Below are positions 1 through 8,641 of a DNA stretch of 17,257 nt, one piece after another. Source of the DNA: Planctomycetota bacterium (GTDB taxonomy: Bacteria; Planctomycetota; Phycisphaerae; Phycisphaerales; SM1A02); contig RFOC01000018.1 in the NCBI GenBank assembly GCA_009926815.1, positions 1-17,257 on the forward strand, in the 5' to 3' direction. Every line of letters starts with the position of its first letter. The stretch's first letter is position 1. A program made the translations under genes and the position numbers. The notes beneath the pieces were generated by a model that was not told the origin of the DNA, did no database searches, and saw only the letters and a list, made by a program, of their open reading frames with translations.

Positions 1-238
1 CACCACGTTCAGGATGGCCGGCAGGAAGGCCAGGAGGTAGATGGCCAGCGGCATGCTCTCGCGCTTCCAGGCCGCCAGCACCAGGTTGCCCGACCACATG
101 ACGAGCAGTCCCATGGAGACGGCACCGGAGCGCATGACCTGCTGGCCTCCGGCGATGAGCACCACGTTCAGGATGGCCGGCAGGAAGGCCAGGAGGTAGA
201 TGGCCAGCGGCATGCTCTCGCGCTTCCAGGCCGCCAGC
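1..238. repeat. 79-bp perfect direct repeat (1-79 and 160-238), in frame within the permease gene
   Basis: Bases 1-79 are identical to 160-238; the offset is 159 bp, exactly 53 codons. Copies diverge at 80/239, and the left copy is cut by the window edge, so the repeat may be longer. Each copy encodes the same 26-residue stretch (starting LAAWKRES, ending AILNVV) of the permease's fifth membrane segment. It is either a real in-frame tandem duplication or an assembly artefact at a contig end. Confidence 0.95.
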
Positions 239-1641
239 GTGGCGCCCAGCAGCAGCACGAGCGGCGCGGCCGCCGCCAGGGCCAGGCGCTGCACGATGTT
301 GGAGTGCATGTCGGTGTCCACCTGCCGAAGTCGAAGGCGCAGCTCCGAGGCCACGCCACCGGCCATGCCCGCCGATGGGCCACCCGCAAGCGCATCCAGC
401 CGGGCCAGGAGGTCGTCGCTCGAGGCGGAGGCGAGCTGGAGCGAGGGACACTCGACCAGCCTCAGGTCGCGCAGCCGATCGGGCCAGCGCGTGGGCAGCG
501 GACGAGGTCCGGAGACATCCGTGGCCGTGGACCGGCCCACCACCAGGTCGACTCGGCTGCCCTCCCCCCCACTCGATGCCGCGAGCGTGGCCAGCGAGCA
601 CTCGGCGCGCCGGATGGGTCGGTCGCCATCCAGTTCCGTCAGCAGGACGGAACCCTGGGCCGAGGCCGGCACCAGGCGGTCTCCCTGCGTGCGCGCCCCC
701 TCGACGCGGTAGCGGCGCCGGGCCACCTCGTCCTGCAGGTGGAGCGGGCCCGCCGCGAGGGTGCGCTCCACGCACTGCAGGAGGTCGGTGCGCTCGAGCA
801 GCGTGGCCGCGCGGTCCATGGAACGGCGGACGGGTGGCTCGGCATCCAGTTCCAGGCGCACCCGGCGCAGCTCGTCCGAGGGCGTGCTTCGAGCATCGCG
901 CTCCGTGGCCCGCCCCACCTCGATGGCATCCGGGGCCGCGCTGGGGATGAAGGCCACGGTGCCCTCGTCGGCGCGGAAGCCGGTGCCGTTGCGCATGGAG
1001 AGCTTGAGCACGGTGGCGTCCTCGCGTCGGTGCACGTCCACGACCGCGCTGTCACCGATGAACTCCACCGAGCCGCCCTGCGTGCGCTGCACCGCGGCCA
1101 CGCCGGAGAGCACGAGCCGGCGGAGCGCGCCGGAGTCCGGCGGGGCGTCGCGCACCTCGACCGCGTCGGCGTAGATGGAGAGGTCCCCCACCTCGAGCGC
1201 CTCGCCGCGATCCACGGCCGCCACGAGGACCGCCGTGGCGTCCGCGGCGACGGTGTCTCGCATGAGTCCCCAGAACCTGGGCACCACGGCATTGACCAAC
1301 CACAGCATGAGCACCAGCAGGAGCACGCCGAGGCCGATCAGCGGGGCGAGCACCGCGCCATGCCGGATCCCGCTGGCGGCCATGGCCACCAGCTCGTTGT
1401 CGGCGGCGAAGCGGTGCATCACGATCGTGGCGGCGAAGCCCGCGGCGAAGGGCAGCGCGAACTGGAGCATGGGAACCATGGCCAGCGTGACGTACTTGAG
1501 CACGCTGCCCGGACCGAGCGAGTTGTCGGCCAGCGGCCGGATGGCGGCACCGAAGGCGACCACCACGACGATGACCGAGGCGGTGAGCAGGAGCACCTTG
1601 AGCAGCTCGACCGTGAGGTGCCGCCAGAGGATCCAGGGCAT
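1..1641 (-). CDS. LptF/LptG-family permease (YjgP/YjgQ), 3' end outside window
   Basis: Predicted inner-membrane permease of the LptF/LptG family, which with LptB and LptC extracts lipopolysaccharide-type lipids toward the outer membrane. Translating from the ATG at 1641 gives 547 codons to the window edge. The N-terminus (MPWILWRHL) is followed by three membrane segments in about residues 10-120, with the family-like stretch GFAATIVMHRFAADNEL. A long soluble periplasmic region follows (about 125-440), larger than in enterobacterial LptF. Hydrophobic segments then lie at about 449-468, 475-498 and 505-522. That completes the usual six, yet the frame continues into a repeat of the fifth segment, so the first 79 bases of the window are suspect. 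It lies 24 nt downstream of the intended stop of the sigma-54 regulator gene, so co-transcription is likely. Whether it is LptF or LptG cannot be told from one copy. The family call is firm and the C-terminus is not. Confidence 0.85.
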   Translation of the reverse strand, partial: MPWILWRHLTVELLKVLLLTASVIVVVVAFGAAIRPLADNSLGPGSVLKYVTLAMVPMLQFALPFAAGFAATIVMHRFAADNELVAMAASGIRHGAVLAPLIGLGVLLLVLMLWLVNAVVPRFWGLMRDTVAADATAVLVAAVDRGEALEVGDLSIYADAVEVRDAPPDSGALRRLVLSGVAAVQRTQGGSVEFIGDSAVVDVHRREDATVLKLSMRNGTGFRADEGTVAFIPSAAPDAIEVGRATERDARSTPSDELRRVRLELDAEPPVRRSMDRAATLLERTDLLQCVERTLAAGPLHLQDEVARRRYRVEGARTQGDRLVPASAQGSVLLTELDGDRPIRRAECSLATLAASSGGEGSRVDLVVGRSTATDVSGPRPLPTRWPDRLRDLRLVECPSLQLASASSDDLLARLDALAGGPSAGMAGGVASELRLRLRQVDTDMHSNIVQRLALAAAAPLVLLLGATLAAWKRESMPLAIYLLAFLPAILNVVLIAGGQQVMRSGAVSMGLLVMWSGNLVLAAWKRESMPLAIYLLAFLPAILNVV

Positions 1642-1665
1642 GCGGAGGCGGCGCCGATCGGAGGA

Positions 1666-3050
<1,385 letters not shown>

Positions 3051-3056
3051 TCGGGG

Positions 3057-3062
3057 ATTGTA
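3057..3062 (-). promoter_or_regulatory. Probable -10 box TACAAT for a near-leaderless regulator transcript
   Basis: TACAAT on the minus strand ends 6 nt before the ATG at 3050. No purine-rich ribosome site lies between box and start. With normal -10 to +1 spacing, transcription would begin at or next to the start codon. I see no convincing -35 hexamer. Confidence 0.55.
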
Positions 3063-3157
3063 CGGAACGTGCACCAGGGCACGCGACTTCCTCACGATCT
3101 CGGCGGGGCCCGGCCGATGAACCGCTCGTGTCGCAGACCACCTTCGAGGCGGCTCCG

Positions 3158-3169
3158 CCCGGGCCCGGG
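3158..3169. promoter_or_regulatory. 12-bp perfect palindrome in the ntrC-like/murC divergent region
   Basis: CCCGGGCCCGGG is a perfect 12-bp inverted repeat 8 nt upstream of the murC -10 box, within the spacer and -35 side of that promoter. A protein-binding site is possible. Simple G/C palindromes also arise by chance in DNA this G+C-rich, so the functional call is weak. Confidence 0.25.
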
Positions 3170-3177
3170 CCGGACCT

Positions 3178-3183
3178 TACGAT
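3178..3183 (+). promoter_or_regulatory. Probable -10 box TACGAT of the murC operon
   Basis: TACGAT ends 7 nt before the ATG at 3191, with CCGTTCC between and no Shine-Dalgarno. This supports leaderless transcription and argues for 3191 rather than upstream in-frame starts such as the one at 3128. Confidence 0.55.
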
Positions 3184-3190
3184 CCGTTCC

Positions 3191-4645
3191 ATGCCCTCGG
3201 CGTCCGCATCGATCTCGCCCGCATCCATCGCCGGCCGGCGCGTCTGGATGGTGGGTGCGGCGGGAACGGGCATGAGCGGCCTCGCTCGCCTGCTGGCCGC
3301 CGCCGGCGCCGTGGTCCGCGGCGAGGATGCCGATGGCGGTGAGGCACTCGACCGACTGGTGCAGGAAGGTTTCGCCATGCAGTCGGGAACGGCCCCTGCC
3401 CTGCCCGAGGACACGGACCTGGTCGTGGCGACAGCGGCGATTCCCGCGGCGCATGCCACGCTGATGCGGGCCAGAGCCCGGGGACTGCCGATCCGCACCT
3501 ACGCCCAGACGCTGGGCCAGCTGCATCACGAGCGGACCGGCGTCTCGGTGGCCGGCACCCACGGCAAGAGCACCACCACATGCCTTCTCACCTGGTGCCT
3601 CATGCGAGCCGGACTGGACCCGGGCTTCATCGCCGGCGCCACCTGCGGCGCGCTGGGCGGCAACTGCCGACCCGGATGTGCACGGACGCCCGCGGGAAGC
3701 TTCGCGGGCCGCGGCGGCCTGCTGGTCACCGAGTCCTGCGAGTTCGACCGCTCCTTCCATCAGTTGCGACCCGCGACCGCGATCATCAACAACGTGGAGG
3801 CGGAGCACCTGGACTGCTACGCCGGTCTGGACGAGGTGATCGAGAGCTTCGCCCACTTCGCCCGGTCACTGCCGCAGGCGAACGATGGCGGTTTCCTGCT
3901 GATCGCCCATGAGGGGGCGCACCGCGATCGGGTCACGGCCGGCGTGACCGCCACGGTGGAGACCTTCGGCACGCATCCCGATGCGACCCACCAGGTCGAG
4001 CGGGGACGGGATGGCAGCCTTCGCGTGCTCTCCCGCGGACGCGAGACCCTTCGCTGGCGGCCCGCCATGATCGGTTCGCACAACGCGCTCAATGGCGCCG
4101 GCGCGGGCGTGATGGCCCTTCGCCTGGGTGCCGACCGCGGTGCGGTGGAGGCCGCGCTGTCGGACTTCCCCGGGCTCGACCGTCGCCAGCAATCGGTGGG
4201 ACGCATGCCCTCGGCCGCGGGCGATGTCCGCGTGTTCGACGACTACGGACACCACCCCACGGAGATCCGCGTCACGCTGCGAGCGTTCCGGGAGACCTTC
4301 CCGGGCCAGCGGATCATCTGCGTGTTCCAGCCGCACCAGCACAGCCGGACGCGACACCTGCTGGAGGACTTCGGTCGGGCCTTCGGCGATGCGGATCGGG
4401 TGATCCTGCCACCGATCCACTTCGTCCGTGACCCCGAGTCGGAGCGTGCGCTGGTGAACAGCGAGATGGTGGCGGACCGCATCCGGACCGCCGGCGGAGA
4501 CGCGGTGTCCGTGAGCGACCTGGCCGCGGCCACGGCCGCCGTGCGTGCGTGCGTGCGCGCGGGCGACATCGTGGTGACCATGGGCGCCGGAGCCGTCTGG
4601 AAGGTGGCCCGCGCGCTGGCCAGCGGAGCCACGGATGCCCGCTGA
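3191..4645 (+). CDS. murC: UDP-N-acetylmuramate--L-alanine ligase
   Basis: Cytoplasmic Mur ligase that joins L-alanine to UDP-N-acetylmuramate using ATP, the first amino acid addition of peptidoglycan stem-peptide synthesis. The 484-residue product has the N-terminal nucleotide-sugar Rossmann motif (VWMVGAAGTGMSGLA, from about residue 18), the ATP-binding loop GTHGKSTTT (122-130), the central-domain NNVEAEHLD stretch, and the C-terminal DDYGHHPTE (350-358) and FQPHQHSRT motifs characteristic of MurC. Length is normal for the family. The start at 3191 was chosen because it directly precedes the Rossmann domain and has a TACGAT box 7 nt upstream. It is the first gene of murC-murB-ddl, overlapping murB by 11 nt, so the three are surely expressed together. 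It is transcribed divergently from the sigma-54 regulator. Confidence 0.96.
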   Translation: MPSASASISPASIAGRRVWMVGAAGTGMSGLARLLAAAGAVVRGEDADGGEALDRLVQEGFAMQSGTAPALPEDTDLVVATAAIPAAHATLMRARARGLPIRTYAQTLGQLHHERTGVSVAGTHGKSTTTCLLTWCLMRAGLDPGFIAGATCGALGGNCRPGCARTPAGSFAGRGGLLVTESCEFDRSFHQLRPATAIINNVEAEHLDCYAGLDEVIESFAHFARSLPQANDGGFLLIAHEGAHRDRVTAGVTATVETFGTHPDATHQVERGRDGSLRVLSRGRETLRWRPAMIGSHNALNGAGAGVMALRLGADRGAVEAALSDFPGLDRRQQSVGRMPSAAGDVRVFDDYGHHPTEIRVTLRAFRETFPGQRIICVFQPHQHSRTRHLLEDFGRAFGDADRVILPPIHFVRDPESERALVNSEMVADRIRTAGGDAVSVSDLAAATAAVRACVRAGDIVVTMGAGAVWKVARALASGATDAR

Positions 4646-5597
4646 GGCCATGACGACCCCGCTCACGAACCTGCTCGAGGGCCTGTCCGTCGAGGTGCAT
4701 CCGGATGCACCGCTGGCGCCGCTGACCTGGTTCGGGGTGGGCGGCTGCTGCGATGCCCTGGTGCGGCCGCTGGACCTTCCCGCCCTGCAGGAGACGCTGC
4801 GTCGCTGCCGCGCCGCGGGCGTGTCCGTGCGGGTGCTGGGCTCGGGCGCCAACCTGCTGGTGGATGACGCGGGCGTCGACGGCGTGGTGCTGCGGCTGGA
4901 CAGGGGCGCCTTCACCGCCTGGACCTTCGACGCCGACGGCGCGAGCGGACGCGTGCGGGCCGGAGGCGGCGCGGACATGTCCAAGCTGATGCACGAGGCC
5001 GCCCGCCTGGGCTGGGCAGGCCTGGAAGCCATGTCCGGCATTCCCGCGAGCGTGGGCGGCGCGATCTGGATGAATGCGGGCGGGAAGTTCGGCGCCATCG
5101 GCGACGTGGTGGATTCGATCACCCTGGTGAATGGCGAGGGCGTGGCGAGCACGGTGGCCCGCGACGCGATCCGCTTCGCCTATCGGCACACCGAGCTGCC
5201 CCGCGGGATCGTGGCCGAGGCCTGCATGCAGCTGCGCCGCGACGACGCGTCCGCCGTGCGCGATCGCGTGCGCGACCACATGCGCTACAAGAAGGCATCC
5301 CAGCCCATGGCGGAGCACTCCGCGGGATGCATGTTCCGCAATCCCACCCTGCCTTCGGGCGAGCGCGTGAGCGCGGGCATGCTGATCGATCGCGCAGGCT
5401 GGAAGGGCCGCCGCGAGGGCAGCGCCCACGTGAGTCCCACGCACGCCAACTTCATCTGCGTGGACCCGGGCGGGCGCGCGGCGGACGTCCGGCGGCTGGT
5501 CGAGGCGATCATGGCAGGCGTGCGCGAGGCGCACGGCGTGACCCTGCAGACCGAGGTGGCCTTCTGGAAGCGCGGCGACCGCGCGGGAGCGATCTGA
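4635..5597 (+). CDS. murB: UDP-N-acetylenolpyruvoylglucosamine reductase
   Basis: FAD- and NADPH-dependent reductase that converts UDP-GlcNAc-enolpyruvate to UDP-MurNAc, supplying the substrate of MurC. The product has 320 residues. Visible motifs are LTWFGVGG (30-37), VLGSGANLLV for FAD binding, SGIPASVGGAIWMNAG (from 134), AGCMFRNP with Cys232 at the position where many MurBs have the proton-donating Ser, and a C-terminal catalytic Glu307 in LQTEVAFW. The short form with this motif set fits type II MurB. The ATG at 4635 overlaps the end of murC and has GGAG (4625-4628) 6 nt upstream. An alternative ATG at 4650 has no well-spaced ribosome site, so 4635 is preferred. The stop overlaps the ddl start by one base (TGATG), implying translational coupling. 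Confidence 0.96.
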   Translation: MPAEAMTTPLTNLLEGLSVEVHPDAPLAPLTWFGVGGCCDALVRPLDLPALQETLRRCRAAGVSVRVLGSGANLLVDDAGVDGVVLRLDRGAFTAWTFDADGASGRVRAGGGADMSKLMHEAARLGWAGLEAMSGIPASVGGAIWMNAGGKFGAIGDVVDSITLVNGEGVASTVARDAIRFAYRHTELPRGIVAEACMQLRRDDASAVRDRVRDHMRYKKASQPMAEHSAGCMFRNPTLPSGERVSAGMLIDRAGWKGRREGSAHVSPTHANFICVDPGGRAADVRRLVEAIMAGVREAHGVTLQTEVAFWKRGDRAGAI

Positions 5598-6496
5598 TGC
5601 ACGTGCTGGTGCTCATGGGAGGCCCCGATGCCGAGCGCGAGGTCAGCCTCAAGAGCGGAAGCCAGGTGGCCGCGGCCCTGCGACGCGGCGGCGCCGTGGT
5701 GGAGGAGCGGGTGATCGATCGACCGGGTGGCGACGAGCTTCGACGCATGCCCGGAGAGGTCATCTTCCCGGTGCTGCATGGCCCCTGGGGCGAGGGCGGC
5801 CCCCTGCAGGAACTGCTGGTGGCGGATGGAAGACCCTTCGTCGGCTGCCTGCCCGCCGCCGCGCGGCTGGCCATGGACAAGCCCGCAAGCAAGCGGGCGG
5901 TGGCCGAGGTGGGCGTGCCGACTCCGGCCTGCGAAGTGGTCACGGCGGCCGATCCGGTGACGATCGCCGCGCCCCTGGTGCTGAAGCCCTGCGATGACGG
6001 CAGCAGCGTGGACCTCCGCATCTGCATGAGCCACGCGGATGTGCTGCGGGAGCGGCCCGGCCTGCACGCTCGCCGGCCGCGACTGATGGCGGAGAGCTTC
6101 ATCCGGGGACGCGAACTCACCATCGGACTCCTGCACGGCGAGACGCTGCCGATCATCGAGATCCGTCCCAAGTCGGGGCTGTACGACTACGAGGCCAAGT
6201 ACCTCCGCGACGACACGCAGTACATCCTGGAACCTGAACTTCCCGCGGGCGTGACCGAGGCCATCGGGGACTTCGCCAGGCGGGCGTGGCGGCGATTGGG
6301 ACTGCGGGACGTGGCTCGCCTTGATTTCCTGCTGGATGACCGCGGACCGTGGTTCCTGGAGGCGAACACCATGCCCGGATTCACCGACCATTCGCTGGTG
6401 CCCAAGGCGGCCGCCCACGTGGGCCAACCCATGGAACGACTGACGGTGATGCTGGCGGAGCGGGCCCTGGCCCGGGGCGCGGCCCTGGCTCACTGA
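5597..6496 (+). CDS. ddl: D-alanine--D-alanine ligase
   Basis: ATP-grasp enzyme that joins two D-alanines to form the dipeptide later added to the UDP-MurNAc tripeptide. The 299-residue product starts MHVLVLMGGPDAEREVSLKS, the usual Ddl N-terminus. It carries HGPWGEGGPLQELL (from His61; Glu66 lies in the substrate loop), the ATP-binding KPCDDGSSVDL (from Lys130), and the metal-binding end of the active site, RLDFLL through EANTMPGF (Glu255, Asn257). Length is near the lower end of the family. The start overlaps the murB stop as TGATG, and GGGAG (5585-5589) sits 7 nt before it. The product completes a murC-murB-ddl precursor module. Nothing in the sequence points to a D-Ala-D-Lac or D-Ala-D-Ser variant, though I cannot exclude one. 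Confidence 0.94.
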   Translation: MHVLVLMGGPDAEREVSLKSGSQVAAALRRGGAVVEERVIDRPGGDELRRMPGEVIFPVLHGPWGEGGPLQELLVADGRPFVGCLPAAARLAMDKPASKRAVAEVGVPTPACEVVTAADPVTIAAPLVLKPCDDGSSVDLRICMSHADVLRERPGLHARRPRLMAESFIRGRELTIGLLHGETLPIIEIRPKSGLYDYEAKYLRDDTQYILEPELPAGVTEAIGDFARRAWRRLGLRDVARLDFLLDDRGPWFLEANTMPGFTDHSLVPKAAAHVGQPMERLTVMLAERALARGAALAH

Positions 6497-6540
6497 GCCC
6501 GAGGCACGGGAAATTCCACCCATGTCGGGTGCCGCGCCGA

Positions 6541-6546
6541 TATCTG
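6541..6546 (+). promoter_or_regulatory. Near-consensus -10 box (TATCTG) before the FtsQ-like gene
   Basis: TATCTG ends 7 nt before the ATG at 6554, the same spacing as the exact TAnnnT boxes elsewhere here, but the last base is G rather than T. The 57-nt gap after ddl contains no other obvious signal. The FtsQ-like gene may have its own weak start in addition to read-through from ddl. Confidence 0.3.
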
Positions 6547-6553
6547 GCCGGTC

Positions 6554-7408
6554 ATGGCTCGTCGTCGTACCCGCTCGTCCTCCTCCGCCTCGCTCCCCGA
6601 ACGCTGGAACCGCTTCCGCCCCCTGCTGGCCGGAGCGGGCTGGACCGTGGCCATGGCGGCCACGGCCCTGGCCCTTGGGATGGGGGTTCCCGCCCTCCGC
6701 GCCGAGGCCTTCCGAACCGTGCCCGAGACCGTGGCCAGCGTCCGGTTCATGAACCAGCCCCCCTGGATGACCGAGGCGGAGATCTCTCCGCTGGCCGATC
6801 TCGTGGCCGAGCAACTCCGCGGCTCGGTGATGGATCGCGGCGGACTGGCGGCTGCCCGAGACGCCCTCGCCTCGACCGGCTGGTTCGAGGAGATCCATCA
6901 GGTCCGCCGGACCGGCGGCAACGAGGTGATCGTGGAGGGCGAGTGGACGGTGCCCTTCGCCGTGGTCCGCGAGGGTGGCTACGACCATCTGGTCGACTTC
7001 CAGGGACGACTGCTGCCCCGCTGCTACCGGCCGGGCACCGCGCCGCGAAGCCTGATGCGCATCGAGGGCAGCCTGCAGCCCCGACCCTCCACCTACGGCA
7101 CCCGCTGGCCCGGCGATGACCTCTCCGCGGCCATGGCCGTGGCTCGGCTGATCGACCAGCGACCATGGCGGAGCCAGGTGGCCTCGATCGACCTTGGCGG
7201 AATGCCCGAGGATGGTTGCGTGCGACTGAAGACCGCGCGTGGATGCACCGTGAAGTGGGGTCGTGCACCCGGACGGGAAGGCACCGCCGAGGTTCCGGCA
7301 CGGCAGAAGCTGGATTACCTGGGCTGGCTGCACGAGCACTACGGCCGGATCGACGCTGGCTGCGAGGACCAGCTCGACCTGCTGACCGACTGCGTCGCGG
7401 TGCGTTGA
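6554..7408 (+). CDS. FtsQ-like divisome protein (POTRA-type), tentative
   Basis: The 284-residue product has a basic N-terminus (MARRRTR), one hydrophobic segment at about residues 24-45, and an extracytoplasmic remainder. After the anchor, a region from about 63 to 155 reads like a POTRA domain followed by the FtsQ core: VRFMNQPPWMTEAE, then ASTGWFEEIHQVRR, then PFAVVREGGYDHLVDFQGRLLP. The WF-x-x-I-x-x-V-x-R and VD-x-x-GRLLP patterns recall FtsQ/DivIB, which bridges the division proteins FtsB/FtsL. Its position right after murC-murB-ddl is the classical place for ftsQ in the division and cell-wall cluster, which strengthens the call. The sequence is divergent and the C-terminal 100 residues match nothing I recognise. 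ftsA and ftsZ do not follow. A lineage-specific anchored POTRA protein is the main alternative. Confidence 0.6.
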   Translation: MARRRTRSSSSASLPERWNRFRPLLAGAGWTVAMAATALALGMGVPALRAEAFRTVPETVASVRFMNQPPWMTEAEISPLADLVAEQLRGSVMDRGGLAAARDALASTGWFEEIHQVRRTGGNEVIVEGEWTVPFAVVREGGYDHLVDFQGRLLPRCYRPGTAPRSLMRIEGSLQPRPSTYGTRWPGDDLSAAMAVARLIDQRPWRSQVASIDLGGMPEDGCVRLKTARGCTVKWGRAPGREGTAEVPARQKLDYLGWLHEHYGRIDAGCEDQLDLLTDCVAVR

Positions 7409-7414
7409 CGCGGA

Positions 7415-7449
7415 CCGACGCCCCTCGCCCCGACGCGTGACGGCGTCGG
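7415..7449 (+). promoter_or_regulatory. Inverted repeat between the FtsQ-like and membrane-protein genes
   Basis: GGCGTCGG (7442-7449) can pair with CCGACGCC at 7415-7422 (8 bp), and its last seven bases can pair with CCGACGC at 7430-7436 (7 bp), giving two mutually exclusive stems. It begins 7 nt after the upstream stop codon and ends 4 nt before the next -10 box. No T-run follows, so it is not a standard intrinsic terminator. It could be a weak terminator or an operator. Confidence 0.35.
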
Positions 7450-7453
7450 AACC

Positions 7454-7459
7454 TAGCCT
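7454..7459 (+). promoter_or_regulatory. Probable -10 box TAGCCT for the 7466 membrane protein
   Basis: TAGCCT ends 6 nt before the ATG at 7466 and no ribosome site intervenes. This matches the box-to-start geometry of the ntrC-like, murC, rlmN and pyrC starts and suggests a leaderless transcript that may also cover greA and cls. Confidence 0.5.
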
Positions 7460-7465
7460 TCGTCC

Positions 7466-8134
7466 ATGCCGCTGCCCCGAGGACTGGTGATCCTGGCCTC
7501 CCTCTGGATCTTCGGATCCTGGGCCGTCTGCGTGGGGCTTCGGCCGCCCGTGGCCGCATCGCTGGCCAGTTACGCACCGGGCATCCGGCTGATGATCGCG
7601 AGCCTGGCGGTGGGTCTGTGCGCGGCGTGGCCCCTGCTCCGCCTGAGCGGCCCGCGTGAGCGATGGCCGAGGCTCCGGGTGGCCATGGACCTGGTCGCGC
7701 TGGCTGCCCTGACCCACGTGGTGATCTGGCCGCTTCGGCTGGCCACGCCCTGGCCGCCGGAACGACTGGCGCTCATCGACGCGATCCTCTTCGGCTGGCT
7801 GGCGATCGAGGGTGCGGTGGTGGCCGCGGCCATCGCGGTCAGCGATCCGCGAGCACGTTCGACGGCCATGCTGGCCTGCATCCTGGTCTCCGTCCTCGGC
7901 CTTCCCCTTCGGATTCTCGCCGAGGCCCTGGGTCTCGGGTCGCCCCCGGCATGGCTGCAGGGACCGGTGATGGCGACGCTGATGCTCGGATCCGAGCCCG
8001 GCGCACTGAGCGAGCCGCGGCCGTGGGCCGGCGTGGCCGTGCTGGCGGCGTGCGGCGGCTCGACATGGGCGGCCCTTGGGTGGTGGCTGCGAGGGCCTCG
8101 GGCTTCGGTTGCCACCCCCGCGGCCCACGGCTAG
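7466..8134 (+). CDS. Integral membrane protein of unknown function
   Basis: I do not recognise this 222-residue protein. Hydropathy by eye gives about six membrane segments, near residues 6-24, 40-60, 72-90, 103-125, 133-155 and 188-208. Short charged loops such as SGPRERWPRLR lie between the second and third segments. There is no signal peptide beyond the first membrane segment, no conserved catalytic motif that I can name, and no cysteine pair or metal site. It follows the FtsQ-like gene after 57 nt, has its own TAGCCT box 6 nt before the ATG, and is followed by greA 17 nt after its stop. The G+C-rich codon choice resembles the neighbours, so no transfer is suggested. It is real by frame continuity, start signal and tight packing. 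Its function is open. Confidence 0.75.
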   Translation: MPLPRGLVILASLWIFGSWAVCVGLRPPVAASLASYAPGIRLMIASLAVGLCAAWPLLRLSGPRERWPRLRVAMDLVALAALTHVVIWPLRLATPWPPERLALIDAILFGWLAIEGAVVAAAIAVSDPRARSTAMLACILVSVLGLPLRILAEALGLGSPPAWLQGPVMATLMLGSEPGALSEPRPWAGVAVLAACGGSTWAALGWWLRGPRASVATPAAHG

Positions 8135-8151
8135 ATTGCCGCGGGGCGCCC

Positions 8152-8619
8152 ATGGAACTCATCTCAAAGGCAGACAAGGAGAAGCTGGAGAGCCAGCTGG
8201 CGGAAATGATCCAGTTCCGCCCGGTGATCGCCCAGCGCATCGCCGAGGCCCGCGCCCAGGGCGACCTGAAGGAGAACGCCGACTATCACGCCGCCCGCGA
8301 GGATCAGGCCATGAACGAGGCCAAGATCCGCGAGATGGAGGCCAAGCTGGCGCGCGTGCAGGTGGCCGGCGAGGTGGACGTGCCCTCGGACATGGTGTTC
8401 CTGGGGGCCACGGTGCGCGTCAAGGACGTGGGCAACGGACGCGAGGAGATCTTCCGACTGGTGGGCCAGATGACTGACGCCGGCGGGGACGACGACGTGC
8501 TCGAGGTGACCGTGACCAGCCCGCTGGGCACGGCGCTGATGCGAGCGCGCGTGAACGAGACCGTGCGAGTGGAACTGCCCCGCGGCGAGCGCCGGTACCT
8601 GATCGTGGCGATCATGTGA
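8152..8619 (+). CDS. greA: Transcription elongation factor GreA
   Basis: GreA enters the secondary channel of backtracked RNA polymerase and stimulates cleavage of the nascent transcript. The 155-residue product has the N-terminal antiparallel coiled coil with the acidic tip motif (A-Q-G-D-L-K-E-N-A-D-Y-H-A-A-R-E; Asp38 and Glu41 are the tip acids), then a C-terminal FKBP-like domain (VFLGATVRVKDV through SPLGTALM to the end). Both length and layout are standard. The ATG at 8152 was chosen because the coiled coil begins immediately. A TAGATT lies at 8132-8137, overlapping the stop codon of the preceding gene and 14 nt from the start, and could be a -10 box, but no clear Shine-Dalgarno is present. 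It is followed after 22 nt by the cardiolipin synthase gene. Confidence 0.96.
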   Translation: MELISKADKEKLESQLAEMIQFRPVIAQRIAEARAQGDLKENADYHAAREDQAMNEAKIREMEAKLARVQVAGEVDVPSDMVFLGATVRVKDVGNGREEIFRLVGQMTDAGGDDDVLEVTVTSPLGTALMRARVNETVRVELPRGERRYLIVAIM

Positions 8620-8641
8620 TGGCCGCCGCGGGACACCGCCG

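Noticed and set aside
3128..3190. Upstream in-frame start for murC (21 extra residues)
   Set aside because: The added Pro/Gly-rich stretch is unlike MurC N-termini and would span the probable -10 box and palindrome.
5285..8128. Very long minus-strand open frame (over 900 codons) opposite murB, ddl, FtsQ-like and the membrane protein
   Set aside because: It is antisense to well-identified genes, its translation is low-complexity (His/Gly/Arg/Gln-rich) with no domain, and such frames are expected opposite G+C-rich coding DNA.
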